Positions 1 through 8,076 of a stretch of DNA of 64,000 nucleotides are shown piece after piece; within the stretch, counting starts at the first letter, position 1, and each line of letters starts with the position of its first letter. Under the pieces are notes generated by a model that did not search any database, was not told the DNA's origin, and was given only the letters and a program-made list of their open reading frames with translations. Where the stretch lies: contig CAWHKS010000015.1 of the NCBI GenBank assembly GCA_963829955.1, positions 62,001-126,000 of the forward strand, written 5' to 3'. This stretch comes from DASTFY01 sp963829955 (GTDB lineage Bacteria > Actinomycetota > Acidimicrobiia > Acidimicrobiales > Ilumatobacteraceae). A program made the position numbers and the translations under genes.

Positions 1-1
1 T

Positions 2-991
2 GCCGGGTTCGCCAGCATCCGGCAGTTCAACGACACGGTGCGGGAGGTCTTCGCCACCACCCCGACCGAACTACGGGTGAAGGCATCCAGGCGTGGAGCG
101 GACGCTCCCGGCGACACGGGCGCCGCGACAGGCACCGTGCGGCTCCGGCTGCCGGTGCGCCAGCCGTTCGACGGCGACGGGCTGCTCGCCTTCCTCGGCC
201 CCCGCGCCGTGCCCGGCATCGAGGAGGTGGACGGCGGCACGTACCGCCGGACGCTGCGCCTGCCCCACGGTCCTGCACTCATCGCGCTGACGCCCGCTCC
301 CGACCACGTGCGGTGCGCGGTGCGGCTGTCGGACCTGCGGGACCTCGCCAGTGCCGTCCAGCGGTCCCGCCGCCTGATGGACCTCGATGCCGATCCGGTG
401 GCCGTGAGCGATCTGTTGGAAGCCGACGAGCTCCTGGCCCCGCTCGTCGCCAAGTCGCCCGGCCGGCGCTCGCCCGGGCACGTCGACGGCGCGGAGCTCG
501 CGGTGCGAGCCGTCCTCGGTCAGCAGGTGTCCGTCGTGGCCGCCCGCACCCACACCGCCCGACTCGTCCGCGCCGTCGGCACCCCGCTCCCGGCGCGGGA
601 CGGCGGGCTGAGCCACCTCTTCCCGGAACCCGCGGCCGTCGCCGAGGCCGACCCCGCGGTCCTGGCCATGCCCGAGTCCCGCCGGCGCACCCTCCGCGTG
701 CTCGCCGGCCGGCTCGACGACGGGTCGATCTCCGTCGACGCCGGCGCCGACCGTGCCGCGCTGGAGGAGCAGCTGACCGCGCTACCCGGGATCGGCCCGT
801 GGACCGCGGGCTACATCGCCCTGCGCGGACTCGGCGATCCCGACGTCTTCCTCCCCGGCGACCTCGGCGTGCGCCGGGCCCTCGAACGCCTCGGCGCCCC
901 CGCCGATCCGGCCGCCGCCGCCGGCCGGGCGCAGTCCTGGCGGCCCTGGCGTTCGTACGCCCTCCACCACCTCTGGGCCAGCCTGGCCTGA
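2..991 (+). CDS. alkA: Ada/AlkA-type fusion, 3' part: AraC HTH end plus 3-methyladenine DNA glycosylase
   Basis: The frame is open from base 2, so the gene starts outside the window. The first ~25 residues (GFASIRQFNDTVREVF...TTPTELR) look like the end of an AraC-type helix-turn-helix as in Ada. An AlkA-type glycosylase follows: an N-terminal AlkA beta domain, then the helix-hairpin-helix LPGIGPWTAGYIALRG and the FLPGDLGVRRAL segment, whose Asp aligns with the catalytic Asp of AlkA, and the family-typical end WRPWRSYALHHLW. Such Ada-AlkA fusions are known in actinobacteria; they sense and excise alkylated bases. Ogt follows 50 nt downstream, which fits an adaptive-response operon. The N-terminal Ada domain (methyl-accepting Cys) is inferred and not visible. 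Confidence 0.9.
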   Translation, partial: AGFASIRQFNDTVREVFATTPTELRVKASRRGADAPGDTGAATGTVRLRLPVRQPFDGDGLLAFLGPRAVPGIEEVDGGTYRRTLRLPHGPALIALTPAPDHVRCAVRLSDLRDLASAVQRSRRLMDLDADPVAVSDLLEADELLAPLVAKSPGRRSPGHVDGAELAVRAVLGQQVSVVAARTHTARLVRAVGTPLPARDGGLSHLFPEPAAVAEADPAVLAMPESRRRTLRVLAGRLDDGSISVDAGADRAALEEQLTALPGIGPWTAGYIALRGLGDPDVFLPGDLGVRRALERLGAPADPAAAAGRAQSWRPWRSYALHHLWASLA

Positions 992-1041
992 CGCCGTGCG
1001 CCAGCCCTCGTCCGATCCCTCCCGCCTCTGAAGGAGAAACC

Positions 1042-1563
1042 ATGACCACCTACGTCACGGCCACCATCCCCAGTCCTCTCGGCCCGCTCACCCTCCTCGG
1101 CTCGGACAGCGGCTTGCGCGCCGTGCTGTGGCCCGCGGAAGCGCCGGGCGAGCGCGTCGCCTGGCCCGACACGACGATGGAGGACTCCGGGCACCCGGTC
1201 CTGCGGTTGGCGGCCGATCAGCTCGACGAGTACTTCGCTGGCCGGCGACGCACGTTCGAGGTCCCGCTCGACCTCCACGGCACGCCGTTCCAGGTCAAGG
1301 CCTGGCGCCTCCTCGCCACCGTCCCGTTCGGCACAACGGTCACCTACCGGGAGCAGGCGTTGCTGGCCGGCGACGCGAACAAGGCGCGGGCGGTCGGCGC
1401 CGCCAACGGCCGCAACCCCGTCAGCATCATCCTCCCGTGCCACCGGGTCATCGGCGCCTCGGGCGCGCTGACCGGCTTCGCCGGAGGCCTCGACGCCAAG
1501 CGATCGCTCCTCGAGTTCGAGGCCCGGGTCGCGAAGGAGGGACCGATACCGTTCCCCGGGTGA
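1042..1563 (+). CDS. ogt: methylated-DNA-protein cysteine methyltransferase
   Basis: This 173-residue protein repairs O6-methylguanine by suicidal transfer of the methyl group to a Cys. The active-site PCHRV motif is intact (Cys133), preceded by the VGAANGRNP turn that forms the Asn hinge and followed by the family-typical LTGFAGGLDAKRSLLEFE end. ATG 1042 is preceded by AAGGAG at 1031-1036 with ideal spacing. It lies directly behind the Ada/AlkA gene, so both halves of the alkylation response (base excision and direct reversal) are together. Length is normal for the Ogt/MGMT family. Confidence 0.96.
   Translation: MTTYVTATIPSPLGPLTLLGSDSGLRAVLWPAEAPGERVAWPDTTMEDSGHPVLRLAADQLDEYFAGRRRTFEVPLDLHGTPFQVKAWRLLATVPFGTTVTYREQALLAGDANKARAVGAANGRNPVSIILPCHRVIGASGALTGFAGGLDAKRSLLEFEARVAKEGPIPFPG
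1547..1552 (+). promoter_or_regulatory. -10 hexamer TACCGT, leaderless start at 1560
   Basis: TACCGT lies inside the end of ogt and ends 7 nt before GTG 1560, the same geometry as many other starts in this window. Confidence 0.5.
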
Positions 1564-2837
1564 CGGGGACGAAGAAGCGCCGGGTCGCGCTCGACCTGTC
1601 GCCGCTGCGGGTCTCGCCCCGCTTCCGGATCCTGTTCCTCGGGCACTTCGTCGCCCAGATGGGCGCGCAGGCGACCGTCATCGTCGTCGCCTGGCAGGTG
1701 AAGGAGCTGACGGGCTCGCCCGCGGCCGTCGGGCTCATCGGGGCCGTCGAGCTCATCCCGCTGGTCTTCCTCTCGCTCTTCGGCGGCGCGCTGGCCGACG
1801 CCGCCGACCGGAGGAAGGTGCTGGTGATCTGCGACACCGGCCAACTCGTCGTCGCCGCCGGCCTCCTCCTCAACGCGCACCTCGCCGAGCCGAACCTCCC
1901 CGCGGTCTACGTCCTGGCCGCGCTCATCGCCGTGTTCAGCTCGCTCGGCCAGCCGTCGCTGTGGGCCATCACCCCTCGGCTCGTCGGCGAGCGCTACTAC
2001 CCGGCGGCCAGCGCGCTGGAGAGCAGCAGCTACAGCCTGGCCGCCATCATCGGCCCGACCATCGGCGGCCTCCTCATCGCCGCCGGCGGCGGCGCGCAGC
2101 TCGCGTACCTCTTCGCCGCGGTCACCTACGTCGCCTCGCTGGCGTCGCTCGTGATGTTGGGTCCGGTCCCACCGTCGCCGGGAGCTCCCCAAGCGGGCCT
2201 CCGCTCCATCGCCGACGGCTTCCGCTACCTCAAGGGCAAACCGGTGCTGCAGGGCACCTACATCGTGGACTTCATCGCCATGGTGTTCGGGATGCCGCGC
2301 GCGCTCTTCCCGTTCTTCGCCGACGAGTTCGGCGGCGACCAGTACCTCGGCTTGCTCTACGCCGCGCCGGCCCTCGGCGCGCTGCTGGCCAGCGTGCTGT
2401 CGGGATGGACGGGCCACATCCGCCGCCACGGCCTGGGGGTCATCGGCTCGGCCGTCGTCTGGGGTCTCGCCATCTTCGCCTTCGGCATCAGCCCCGGAAT
2501 CTGGTGGGCCGTCTTCTTCCTCGTCCTCGCCGGCGCCGCCGACCTCGTCAGCGTCATCTTCCGGCGGACGATCTGGGCCACCCTCATCTCGGACGAGTAC
2601 CGCGGGCGGCTGGGCGGCATCGCGTGGGCCAACGTCCGCACCGGGCCCGTGCTGGGCGACGTCGAGGCGGGTGTCATGGCCCGCCTCACGAGCGTGCGCT
2701 TCTCGGCCGCCAGCGGCGGGCTCGCCTGCGTGGCCGGCGCGGTCATCGCCGCCGTGCTCCTGCCCGCGTTCACCCGCTACCGATGGGACCCCGACGGTCG
2801 GGCGGCAGAGCAGACCGGCGCGCCCGCGCCCGTCTGA
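1560..2837 (+). CDS. MFS transporter, EntS/MFS_3-like exporter
   Basis: This 425-residue multi-helix membrane protein has an MFS-type half (FLGHFVAQMGAQATVIVVAWQVKELTGS) with the loop-2 type motif GGALADAADRRKVL. Its general pattern is that of the EntS/MFS_3 family of siderophore and drug exporters. GTG 1560 overlaps the ogt stop (GTGA) and keeps the first helix, whereas the internal ATG at 1659 would lose it. A TACCGT hexamer 7 nt upstream suggests its own leaderless transcript besides read-through from ogt. The substrate cannot be read from sequence. Confidence 0.88.
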   Translation: MTGTKKRRVALDLSPLRVSPRFRILFLGHFVAQMGAQATVIVVAWQVKELTGSPAAVGLIGAVELIPLVFLSLFGGALADAADRRKVLVICDTGQLVVAAGLLLNAHLAEPNLPAVYVLAALIAVFSSLGQPSLWAITPRLVGERYYPAASALESSSYSLAAIIGPTIGGLLIAAGGGAQLAYLFAAVTYVASLASLVMLGPVPPSPGAPQAGLRSIADGFRYLKGKPVLQGTYIVDFIAMVFGMPRALFPFFADEFGGDQYLGLLYAAPALGALLASVLSGWTGHIRRHGLGVIGSAVVWGLAIFAFGISPGIWWAVFFLVLAGAADLVSVIFRRTIWATLISDEYRGRLGGIAWANVRTGPVLGDVEAGVMARLTSVRFSAASGGLACVAGAVIAAVLLPAFTRYRWDPDGRAAEQTGAPAPV

Positions 2838-2897
2838 CCATCGGCAACCCTGCCGCTCGCCGCCGCCGCGTCGCCCGTCGCGTCGGGAGGCGCGCTG

Positions 2898-2903
2898 TAC
2901 GGT
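2898..2903 (+). promoter_or_regulatory. -10 hexamer TACGGT before the patatin gene
   Basis: TACGGT ends 6 nt before GTG 2910, suggesting a leaderless transcript that opens the accessory block 2910-12838. The 72-nt gap after the MFS gene holds nothing else recognisable. Confidence 0.5.
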
Positions 2904-2909
2904 GACGCC

Positions 2910-4505
2910 GTGCGCATCGGGGTGGCCATGTCCGGGGGCGGCCACCGCGCCACGGTGTGGGGGGCCGGCACGCTCCTCGCCGTCAGCGACGCCGGCCTCG
3001 CCCGCGACGTGACGTCCGTGTCCTCGGTGTCGGGCGGATCGATCACGAACGGCGTCCTCGCCCACGACGTCGACCTCACTTCGTCCACCCCGGCCGACGT
3101 CGAGACGTCGCTCGGGCGGCTGATGCGCCAGATCACCGGCGTCGGCCTGTTCTGGTTCGGCGCACCGACGGATGGCTGGCTGGTGCGCTTCCTCGCCGCG
3201 GCCGTCCTGGCCGTCGGCAGCGTGCTCGGCCTGCTCGTTGCGTACCTGCTGGCGGGCAGGGAGGTTGCGCCATGGTGGTTCCTCCTCGCCGGCGTGCTGG
3301 GGCTGGTGGTGGGCCTCGCCGTGCAGGGGAAGCTGGCTGCCATGGGCATGCCCGCCAACCTGCGCCGGCTGGTGATCCTTCTCTTGGCGCTCATCGGCAT
3401 CCCGATCGCCGTGCTGACCGCCATCACGACGTGGGCGCACGGCTGGGGCCTTGTCATCGCTGTGGTGGTGGTGACGGTGCTGGCGAAGCTGGCGGTGCTG
3501 CTGTTCCTGTGGGTCTTCAGCGGCCGCGGCGAGATCGTGGCCCGTGGCCTGGCGACGGCCCACTTCAGCGGCCGGGGGACGCCGGCACTGCTGCGCGACG
3601 TCGACCGGCCCACGGTGCACCACGTGTTCTGCACCACGGACCTGCAGTCGGGCGACGCGATGTACCTCACGCCGCGGATGGTGGCCGGGTACAGGATCGG
3701 GTTCGGCACCCCGGGCGACCTGCCGCTGGCCGTGGCCGTCCAGTGCTCGGCCTGCCTGCCCGGCGCCTTCCCGCCCCGCACGCTCCACAACAAGGGCAAC
3801 GCCGCGTTCCACCTCTCCCGCACCTACGACACCGATCGCCCCGGCTTCCCCGACCAGCCGATCGAACGGCTCGTCGTCAACGACGGCGGCGTCTACGACA
3901 ACATGGCCGACCAGTGGGAGCAGGGGTACCGCGAACGCGCCAGCCGCAGCGGTTCCCCGCTCGACGAGAACGAGCGGGCCGAGCTGTTGATCATCGTCAA
4001 CGCCGGCAAGTCAGCGGGATGGTCGCCGTGGAAGGGCGGACGGATGCTGTCCGACCTCCCCGGGCTGACACGCACCATCGACATCCTCTACGACGTCTCC
4101 ACGAGCCACCGGCGCAAGCGCTTCGTGGCAACGGCCGACGCCACTGGCTCCGGCGCCGGCGGGCGAGGCACGCTCGTCCACATCACCACCTCGCCGCTCG
4201 CCGTCGTGGGCCGCTTCGCTGCGCATGGTGACGACGAGCAGAGGGCCCGGGCCGAGGTCGCCCGCGCCGCGCTCCTCGAACTGGCCGACGAGGCCGGCTG
4301 GGCGCGCATCGCCGACGCGAACGGCGGCGTCAAGACGACCCTCGGGCGGGTCACCGTGGACGATGCGTCCCGCCTGTTCTGGCACTCCTACGTCCTCACC
4401 TGGATCAGCGTCTGGGTGGTGCACGGCATCGGCGCACCACCGGATCCCGCCCGCTTCCACCGCGACCGGTTCGAGACGCTCTGCCAGCCGGCGGTCACCG
4501 CGTGA
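2910..4505 (+). CDS. membrane-embedded patatin-like phospholipase
   Basis: This 531-residue protein has a patatin fold split by membrane helices. The oxyanion loop AMSGGGHRA is near residues 6-14. The nucleophile elbow SVSGGS carries the predicted Ser41; its first position is Ser rather than the usual Gly of GxSxG. The catalytic DGG motif is at Asp325 (VVNDGGVYDN). Between elbow and DGG lie four hydrophobic segments (about residues 88-205). Patatins hydrolyse acyl chains of membrane lipids, and several bacterial defence systems use them as membrane-killing effectors. It overlaps the next gene by 4 nt (GTGA) and opens a co-directional block with a metallo-hydrolase, SLOG and TIR proteins. Effector function here is inferred. 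Confidence 0.82.
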   Translation: MRIGVAMSGGGHRATVWGAGTLLAVSDAGLARDVTSVSSVSGGSITNGVLAHDVDLTSSTPADVETSLGRLMRQITGVGLFWFGAPTDGWLVRFLAAAVLAVGSVLGLLVAYLLAGREVAPWWFLLAGVLGLVVGLAVQGKLAAMGMPANLRRLVILLLALIGIPIAVLTAITTWAHGWGLVIAVVVVTVLAKLAVLLFLWVFSGRGEIVARGLATAHFSGRGTPALLRDVDRPTVHHVFCTTDLQSGDAMYLTPRMVAGYRIGFGTPGDLPLAVAVQCSACLPGAFPPRTLHNKGNAAFHLSRTYDTDRPGFPDQPIERLVVNDGGVYDNMADQWEQGYRERASRSGSPLDENERAELLIIVNAGKSAGWSPWKGGRMLSDLPGLTRTIDILYDVSTSHRRKRFVATADATGSGAGGRGTLVHITTSPLAVVGRFAAHGDDEQRARAEVARAALLELADEAGWARIADANGGVKTTLGRVTVDDASRLFWHSYVLTWISVWVVHGIGAPPDPARFHRDRFETLCQPAVTA

Positions 4506-5596
4506 CCGTGACGCTCGACGTCCTCCCCGCCGGGCATGGCGACGCGCTCGTCGTCACCCACGGCCCGCCGAGCCGGCGGCGCCGCATCCTCATCGACGGC
4601 GGCCCCGCGCCGAAGTACGAGGAGGGCCTGCGCGCCTACCTCCTGACGCTCCCCGAGCCGCAACGGCGCTTCGACCTGGCGATCGTCACCCACATCGACG
4701 CCGACCACATCGACGGCATGCTCAAGCTGCTCCAGGACGACGCCCTCGGGCTGAAGATCCGCGAGGTCTGGTTCAACGGGTGGCCGCAGATCTCCGGCTC
4801 CGCCATCCCCGCCCCACCCCGCCCAGGCGATCGGGGACCGCTGCAGGGTGAGTTCCTGACCGAGCTCCTCCGCACCCGGCGCTGGAACACGACGTTCTCA
4901 GGCGGTGTCGCCGGCCAGGGCCTCGACCAGTCGATCAAGCTGCCGGGTGGCGCCACCGTGTCGGTCCTGTGCCCGACCGAGGCCGAACTCGGACGCCTGC
5001 GCCGCGAGTGGGACCGGACGGTCACCGACGCCGGCTTCGCTCCGGGCGACAGCGCCGCCATCGCCCTGCGGCTGGAGGCCAGCGGGCGGTACGAGCCACC
5101 CGAGGAAGCGGTGCGCTCCCGTGGTGGCCCGCCGGTGAGGGCCCGGCCCAAGCTGGGCAGCGATCGGGCCGTCGCCAACGGGTCGAGCATCGCCGTGTTC
5201 TTCGAGGCCGAGGGCCGGCGCCTCCTGCTGGCCGGTGACGCCCACGCCCGGGTGATGGTCGAGGCACTGCGCAAGGTCGCCGAGCGGGACGGCACCGAGC
5301 GGGTCAAGGTCGATGTCTTCAAACTCGCCCACCACGGCAGCGCCGGCAACGTGACGCGCGACCTCCTGAACCTGGTCGAGTGCGACCGGTACGTGGTGTC
5401 GACCAACGGGCAGTACTTCAACCACCCCGACGTGGAAGCGGTCGAGCTGCTCGGCCGCCCCGGGGAGGACTGCCCGACCGTCTACTTCAACTACGACTCG
5501 GACACCACCCGCGCGTGGACCGACCTCGACGAGTGCCAGCGCATCGGCATCCAGGCTGTCTACGGCCGGGATGGGCACATCACCATCGAGGTCTAG
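4502..5596 (+). CDS. ComEC/Rec2-type metallo-beta-lactamase-fold hydrolase
   Basis: This 364-residue soluble protein begins VTLDVLPAGHGDALVV, with the ILIDGG turn typical of the ComEC C-terminal nuclease-like MBL fold. The metal site is THIDADHIDG (His64, Asp66, Asp68, His69); later motifs are LLLAGDAHA and KLAHHGSAGN, and the FNHPD segment is near the end. Homologous domains act as nucleases or phosphodiesterases, and stand-alone copies are common beside defence modules. No signal peptide or membrane helix is visible. The start overlaps the patatin stop, so the two are probably translationally coupled. The substrate is unknown. Confidence 0.82.
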   Translation: MTVTLDVLPAGHGDALVVTHGPPSRRRRILIDGGPAPKYEEGLRAYLLTLPEPQRRFDLAIVTHIDADHIDGMLKLLQDDALGLKIREVWFNGWPQISGSAIPAPPRPGDRGPLQGEFLTELLRTRRWNTTFSGGVAGQGLDQSIKLPGGATVSVLCPTEAELGRLRREWDRTVTDAGFAPGDSAAIALRLEASGRYEPPEEAVRSRGGPPVRARPKLGSDRAVANGSSIAVFFEAEGRRLLLAGDAHARVMVEALRKVAERDGTERVKVDVFKLAHHGSAGNVTRDLLNLVECDRYVVSTNGQYFNHPDVEAVELLGRPGEDCPTVYFNYDSDTTRAWTDLDECQRIGIQAVYGRDGHITIEV

Positions 5597-5604
5597 GCGG
5601 GGAC

Positions 5605-6195
5605 GTGTCGGACGGCGGCATCCCGTTCCTCCAGCAGGCGATCGTGGTCAGCGGGCACATGATCGACCACCCGGATCGCACCTCACCGCGGTTCCCTCCG
5701 GAGGCGGAGGCGGTGGTGACGAAGACGATCGCCGACGTCCTCGACGGGTGGGGCGTCGGGCCGGGCACGCTCCTCGTTTCCGGCGGCGCGCGGGGCACGG
5801 ACATCATCGCCGCGGAGCTGGCGAGCACCGCCGGCGCGGAGGTCTGGTTGCTCATCGCGCAGCCCGACGAGGACTTCGTCCCCGGCTCGGTCCGCCTGTC
5901 CGGCACCGACTGGGAGGAGCGATACCGCCGGCTGCGGGCGACGTGCGCCACCCGCTTCCAGCCCGACGAGCTCGGCCCCGCGCCCACGCCCGGGGCGGCC
6001 TTCGAGCGCAACAACGACTGGCTCCTCGCGGTCGCGCAGTCCGCCGCACCCCGACTGCGGGCGCTCGCCGTGTGGGACCGGGCGCCAGGTGACGGTCCCG
6101 GCGGCACGTCGGACTTCGTCGACCGGGCGCACGCGATGGGCGCCACCGTCGCCATCATCGACCCCGCGGACGGCCGCCTCGTCCCCGACGAGTGA
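5605..6195 (+). CDS. SLOG-like Rossmann-fold nucleotide-binding protein
   Basis: This 196-residue protein starts at GTG 5605, 8 nt after the MBL gene. The segment TLLVSGGARGTDIIAAELA (VSGGARGTD at residues 58-66) is a glycine-rich nucleotide-binding loop of the DprA/LOG/SLOG kind, followed by alternating strands and helices (AEVWLLIAQP, ALAVWDRA, GATVAIIDP). SLOG domains bind nucleotide-derived ligands; in Thoeris a SLOG domain senses the product of a TIR enzyme. A TIR protein is the next gene, so a sensor role is plausible but inferred. Family assignment rests mainly on the loop and the fold pattern. Confidence 0.62.
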   Translation: MSDGGIPFLQQAIVVSGHMIDHPDRTSPRFPPEAEAVVTKTIADVLDGWGVGPGTLLVSGGARGTDIIAAELASTAGAEVWLLIAQPDEDFVPGSVRLSGTDWEERYRRLRATCATRFQPDELGPAPTPGAAFERNNDWLLAVAQSAAPRLRALAVWDRAPGDGPGGTSDFVDRAHAMGATVAIIDPADGRLVPDE

Positions 6196-6252
6196 TCGCC
6201 GCCGGCCGAGGCGTGCGGCCGGCAACCCCACGCGCCGAGAGGCATCCCTCGC

Positions 6253-6258
6253 TACAGT
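6253..6258 (+). promoter_or_regulatory. candidate -10 TACAGT in the TIR gene leader
   Basis: TACAGT lies in the 129-nt gap between the SLOG and TIR genes. It would give a leader of about 60 nt containing the short ORF 6292-6315, and would allow separate expression of the TIR half of the block. Confidence 0.4.
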
Positions 6259-6291
6259 TCGCCCCGTCCACGAACACCGCGAGGGGCCGCC

Positions 6292-6315
6292 GTGACTTCG
6301 CAGCGACGCTGGTGA
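6292..6315 (+). CDS. possible 7-codon leader ORF upstream of the TIR gene
   Basis: GTG 6292 is preceded by GAGGGG at 6281-6286 and reads seven codons (VTSQRRW) to TGA at 6313-6315. It is in frame with the TIR gene, whose ATG follows 9 nt later. The TIR start itself lacks a good Shine-Dalgarno sequence, so re-initiation after this leader is possible. Chance occurrence cannot be excluded. Confidence 0.3.
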   Translation: MTSQRRW

Positions 6316-6324
6316 GCCGCCCGG

Positions 6325-8076
6325 ATGAGCGACTCGGATACCAACGTTCCGACTGACGCCAGCAACAAGACGCTGGTCTTCGTCAGCTTCGCGCACGCCG
6401 ACGAGGACGAGTACGTCCGAGGACCGCTGACGACCCTGCGACGAGTCTGTGGTGACCGTTACGAGTTCTTCCTGGCCAAGGACGTTCCCGACAACGAGTG
6501 GGAGACGAAGATCGTCCAGACCATGGACCGCGCCAAGGCCCTGGTCTTCTTCATGACGGCCAAATCGTTGCAGTCGGAACCGACGATCACGGAGATCGGA
6601 CTCGCCCGCAAGCGGAACCTCGTCATCATCCCCGTCGTCCTCGAGGAAGGTTGCGAGGACCTGAGCGACGAAAAGCAGCTCGAGTTCCGGCTCGAGGGCA
6701 AGGAGCTGCTCCTGGCGCACAGGATGTCCCAGGCCCAGATGATCAACAGCATCGTTTCCCGCCTGCCGGCCGCCGCCGTTCCGCAGGCGACCCCGGCTAC
6801 CGGGCCCGTCAGCCTCCTCGAGATCGCGGCGACATCCATCAAGGTGCCGCCCAGCGCCGAGGATGACCCCGGCACCCCCTACGCCGTGACGCGTTTGCAG
6901 CGCGAGACGATCGAGCACCTGCTCGGAGTGCTCGAGGACTGCACGGCTCGAGGCGACACCGCAACGTTCGACCGGGCGGCCCAGTTGCTGGGGATGCACC
7001 TGTGGTCGGTGCTGCTCGACAACGACATCGGCAAACGGCTCGGCAATGACGGGAGCAGTTCCGCGCATGTCGAGCTCATGTTCTGCACGGACGCCAAGGT
7101 CGACTGGTGGCCGTGGGAGCTCGTGTACGACTGGCACCAGGCTGTCGGCGGATTCGTCGCGCTCGACAGGGCGATGACGTTCACGCGCCGGCTGCCCAAG
7201 GCACGGCCGGTCGCGCTCAAGCCCTGGGCCGGCGATCGGCTGTGCAAGGTGCTCTTCGCGGCACCACGGACGCCCGAGAAGGAGCTCGATCCCACGTCGC
7301 TGTACGAGGTGTTCGGGGTGCAGGAGGGCCACGAGGCCTCACCGGTCTGGACCGGGAAGACCGACACCCATCCGGGTCTCGTCGACCTCGCCACCCGCAC
7401 GGAGCACTCCCCCGCGCCGAACGACCTGAGCGACCAGGCGGTGAAATGGGAGGACGTCCTTCAGCTCCTGACGAAGGGCGATCCGGTGGACGTCTTCCAT
7501 CTGGTGACGTTCGCGAGGCTCGGCAACGACGGCACCACCATCGAGCTGGCGTTCGCCGACAAGGACGACGACGACGCGGCCGACTGGGTCAACGTGAGCG
7601 CGCTCGGGTCCGCCCTGGCGGGCGACGCCGAGAAGGCCCGCGACCCCACGACCGTGGCCGTCGTCAGCTTCGTCGCCGTCAACGAGAACCCGTGGCGGAT
7701 GGCCGCCCGCCTCGGCTACGCGCTGGCGTTCAAGGGCGTGCCCGCCGTCATCGCGGTGCCGTACCGGGCCAGCTCGGACCGCAGCGCGGACTTCTTCACG
7801 ACGTTCTACACGTGGCTCTTCGACGCCGAAGACGAGCGTCACCTCCTCGACCGCGTGCCGGCGGTGCTGCGCCGCTGCCACCGCGCCCAGCAGGAGAGTG
7901 GCCGCAGCGAGGTCCATCCCTTCGGCGCGCCGATCGTGTATGTCAACCCGCTGCAAGTGCGGGTGGACCGATCCAACCAGCTGACCGCTCTCAAGTCGGG
8001 AGGTGCTGGTGCGGCGAGCGAGGCCCTCCAACCCGACCTTGAGGCCGGCCCCAGCCCGCGTGGCTACCGAACGTGA
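6325..8076 (+). CDS. TIR domain fused to a catalytically degenerate CHAT domain
   Basis: This 583-residue protein has a TIR domain in residues ~15-150. KTLVFVSFAHADEDEYV is strand A, and SLQSEPTITEIGLARKR gives candidate catalytic glutamates Glu85 and Glu90 of a TIR NAD glycohydrolase. Residues ~190-565 resemble a CHAT (caspase-like) domain: WWPWELVYD, VDVFHLVTFARLG, GYALAFKGVPAVIAVPYR and HPFGAPIVYVNP match the usual landmarks. The catalytic His position reads Phe (HLVTF, with His392 the non-catalytic one), and the strand that should end in Cys reads VAVVSFVAVNEN, so peptidase activity looks lost. Its stop overlaps the TPR gene start (GTGA). A NAD-cleaving effector or signalling enzyme controlled through a pseudo-CHAT scaffold is the inferred role. 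Confidence 0.8.
   Translation: MSDSDTNVPTDASNKTLVFVSFAHADEDEYVRGPLTTLRRVCGDRYEFFLAKDVPDNEWETKIVQTMDRAKALVFFMTAKSLQSEPTITEIGLARKRNLVIIPVVLEEGCEDLSDEKQLEFRLEGKELLLAHRMSQAQMINSIVSRLPAAAVPQATPATGPVSLLEIAATSIKVPPSAEDDPGTPYAVTRLQRETIEHLLGVLEDCTARGDTATFDRAAQLLGMHLWSVLLDNDIGKRLGNDGSSSAHVELMFCTDAKVDWWPWELVYDWHQAVGGFVALDRAMTFTRRLPKARPVALKPWAGDRLCKVLFAAPRTPEKELDPTSLYEVFGVQEGHEASPVWTGKTDTHPGLVDLATRTEHSPAPNDLSDQAVKWEDVLQLLTKGDPVDVFHLVTFARLGNDGTTIELAFADKDDDDAADWVNVSALGSALAGDAEKARDPTTVAVVSFVAVNENPWRMAARLGYALAFKGVPAVIAVPYRASSDRSADFFTTFYTWLFDAEDERHLLDRVPAVLRRCHRAQQESGRSEVHPFGAPIVYVNPLQVRVDRSNQLTALKSGGAGAASEALQPDLEAGPSPRGYRT

Noticed and set aside
1344..3812. An 822-codon open frame on the minus strand
   Set aside because: It is antisense to ogt, the MFS gene and the patatin gene, has low-complexity Arg/Asp/Gly-rich composition and no recognisable domain; long antisense frames are expected at this GC content.
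6325..8076. Calling the TIR region a Thoeris system
   Set aside because: ThsA-type SIR2/Macro-SLOG fusion is absent and the TIR protein carries a CHAT-like domain; only the logic may be shared.
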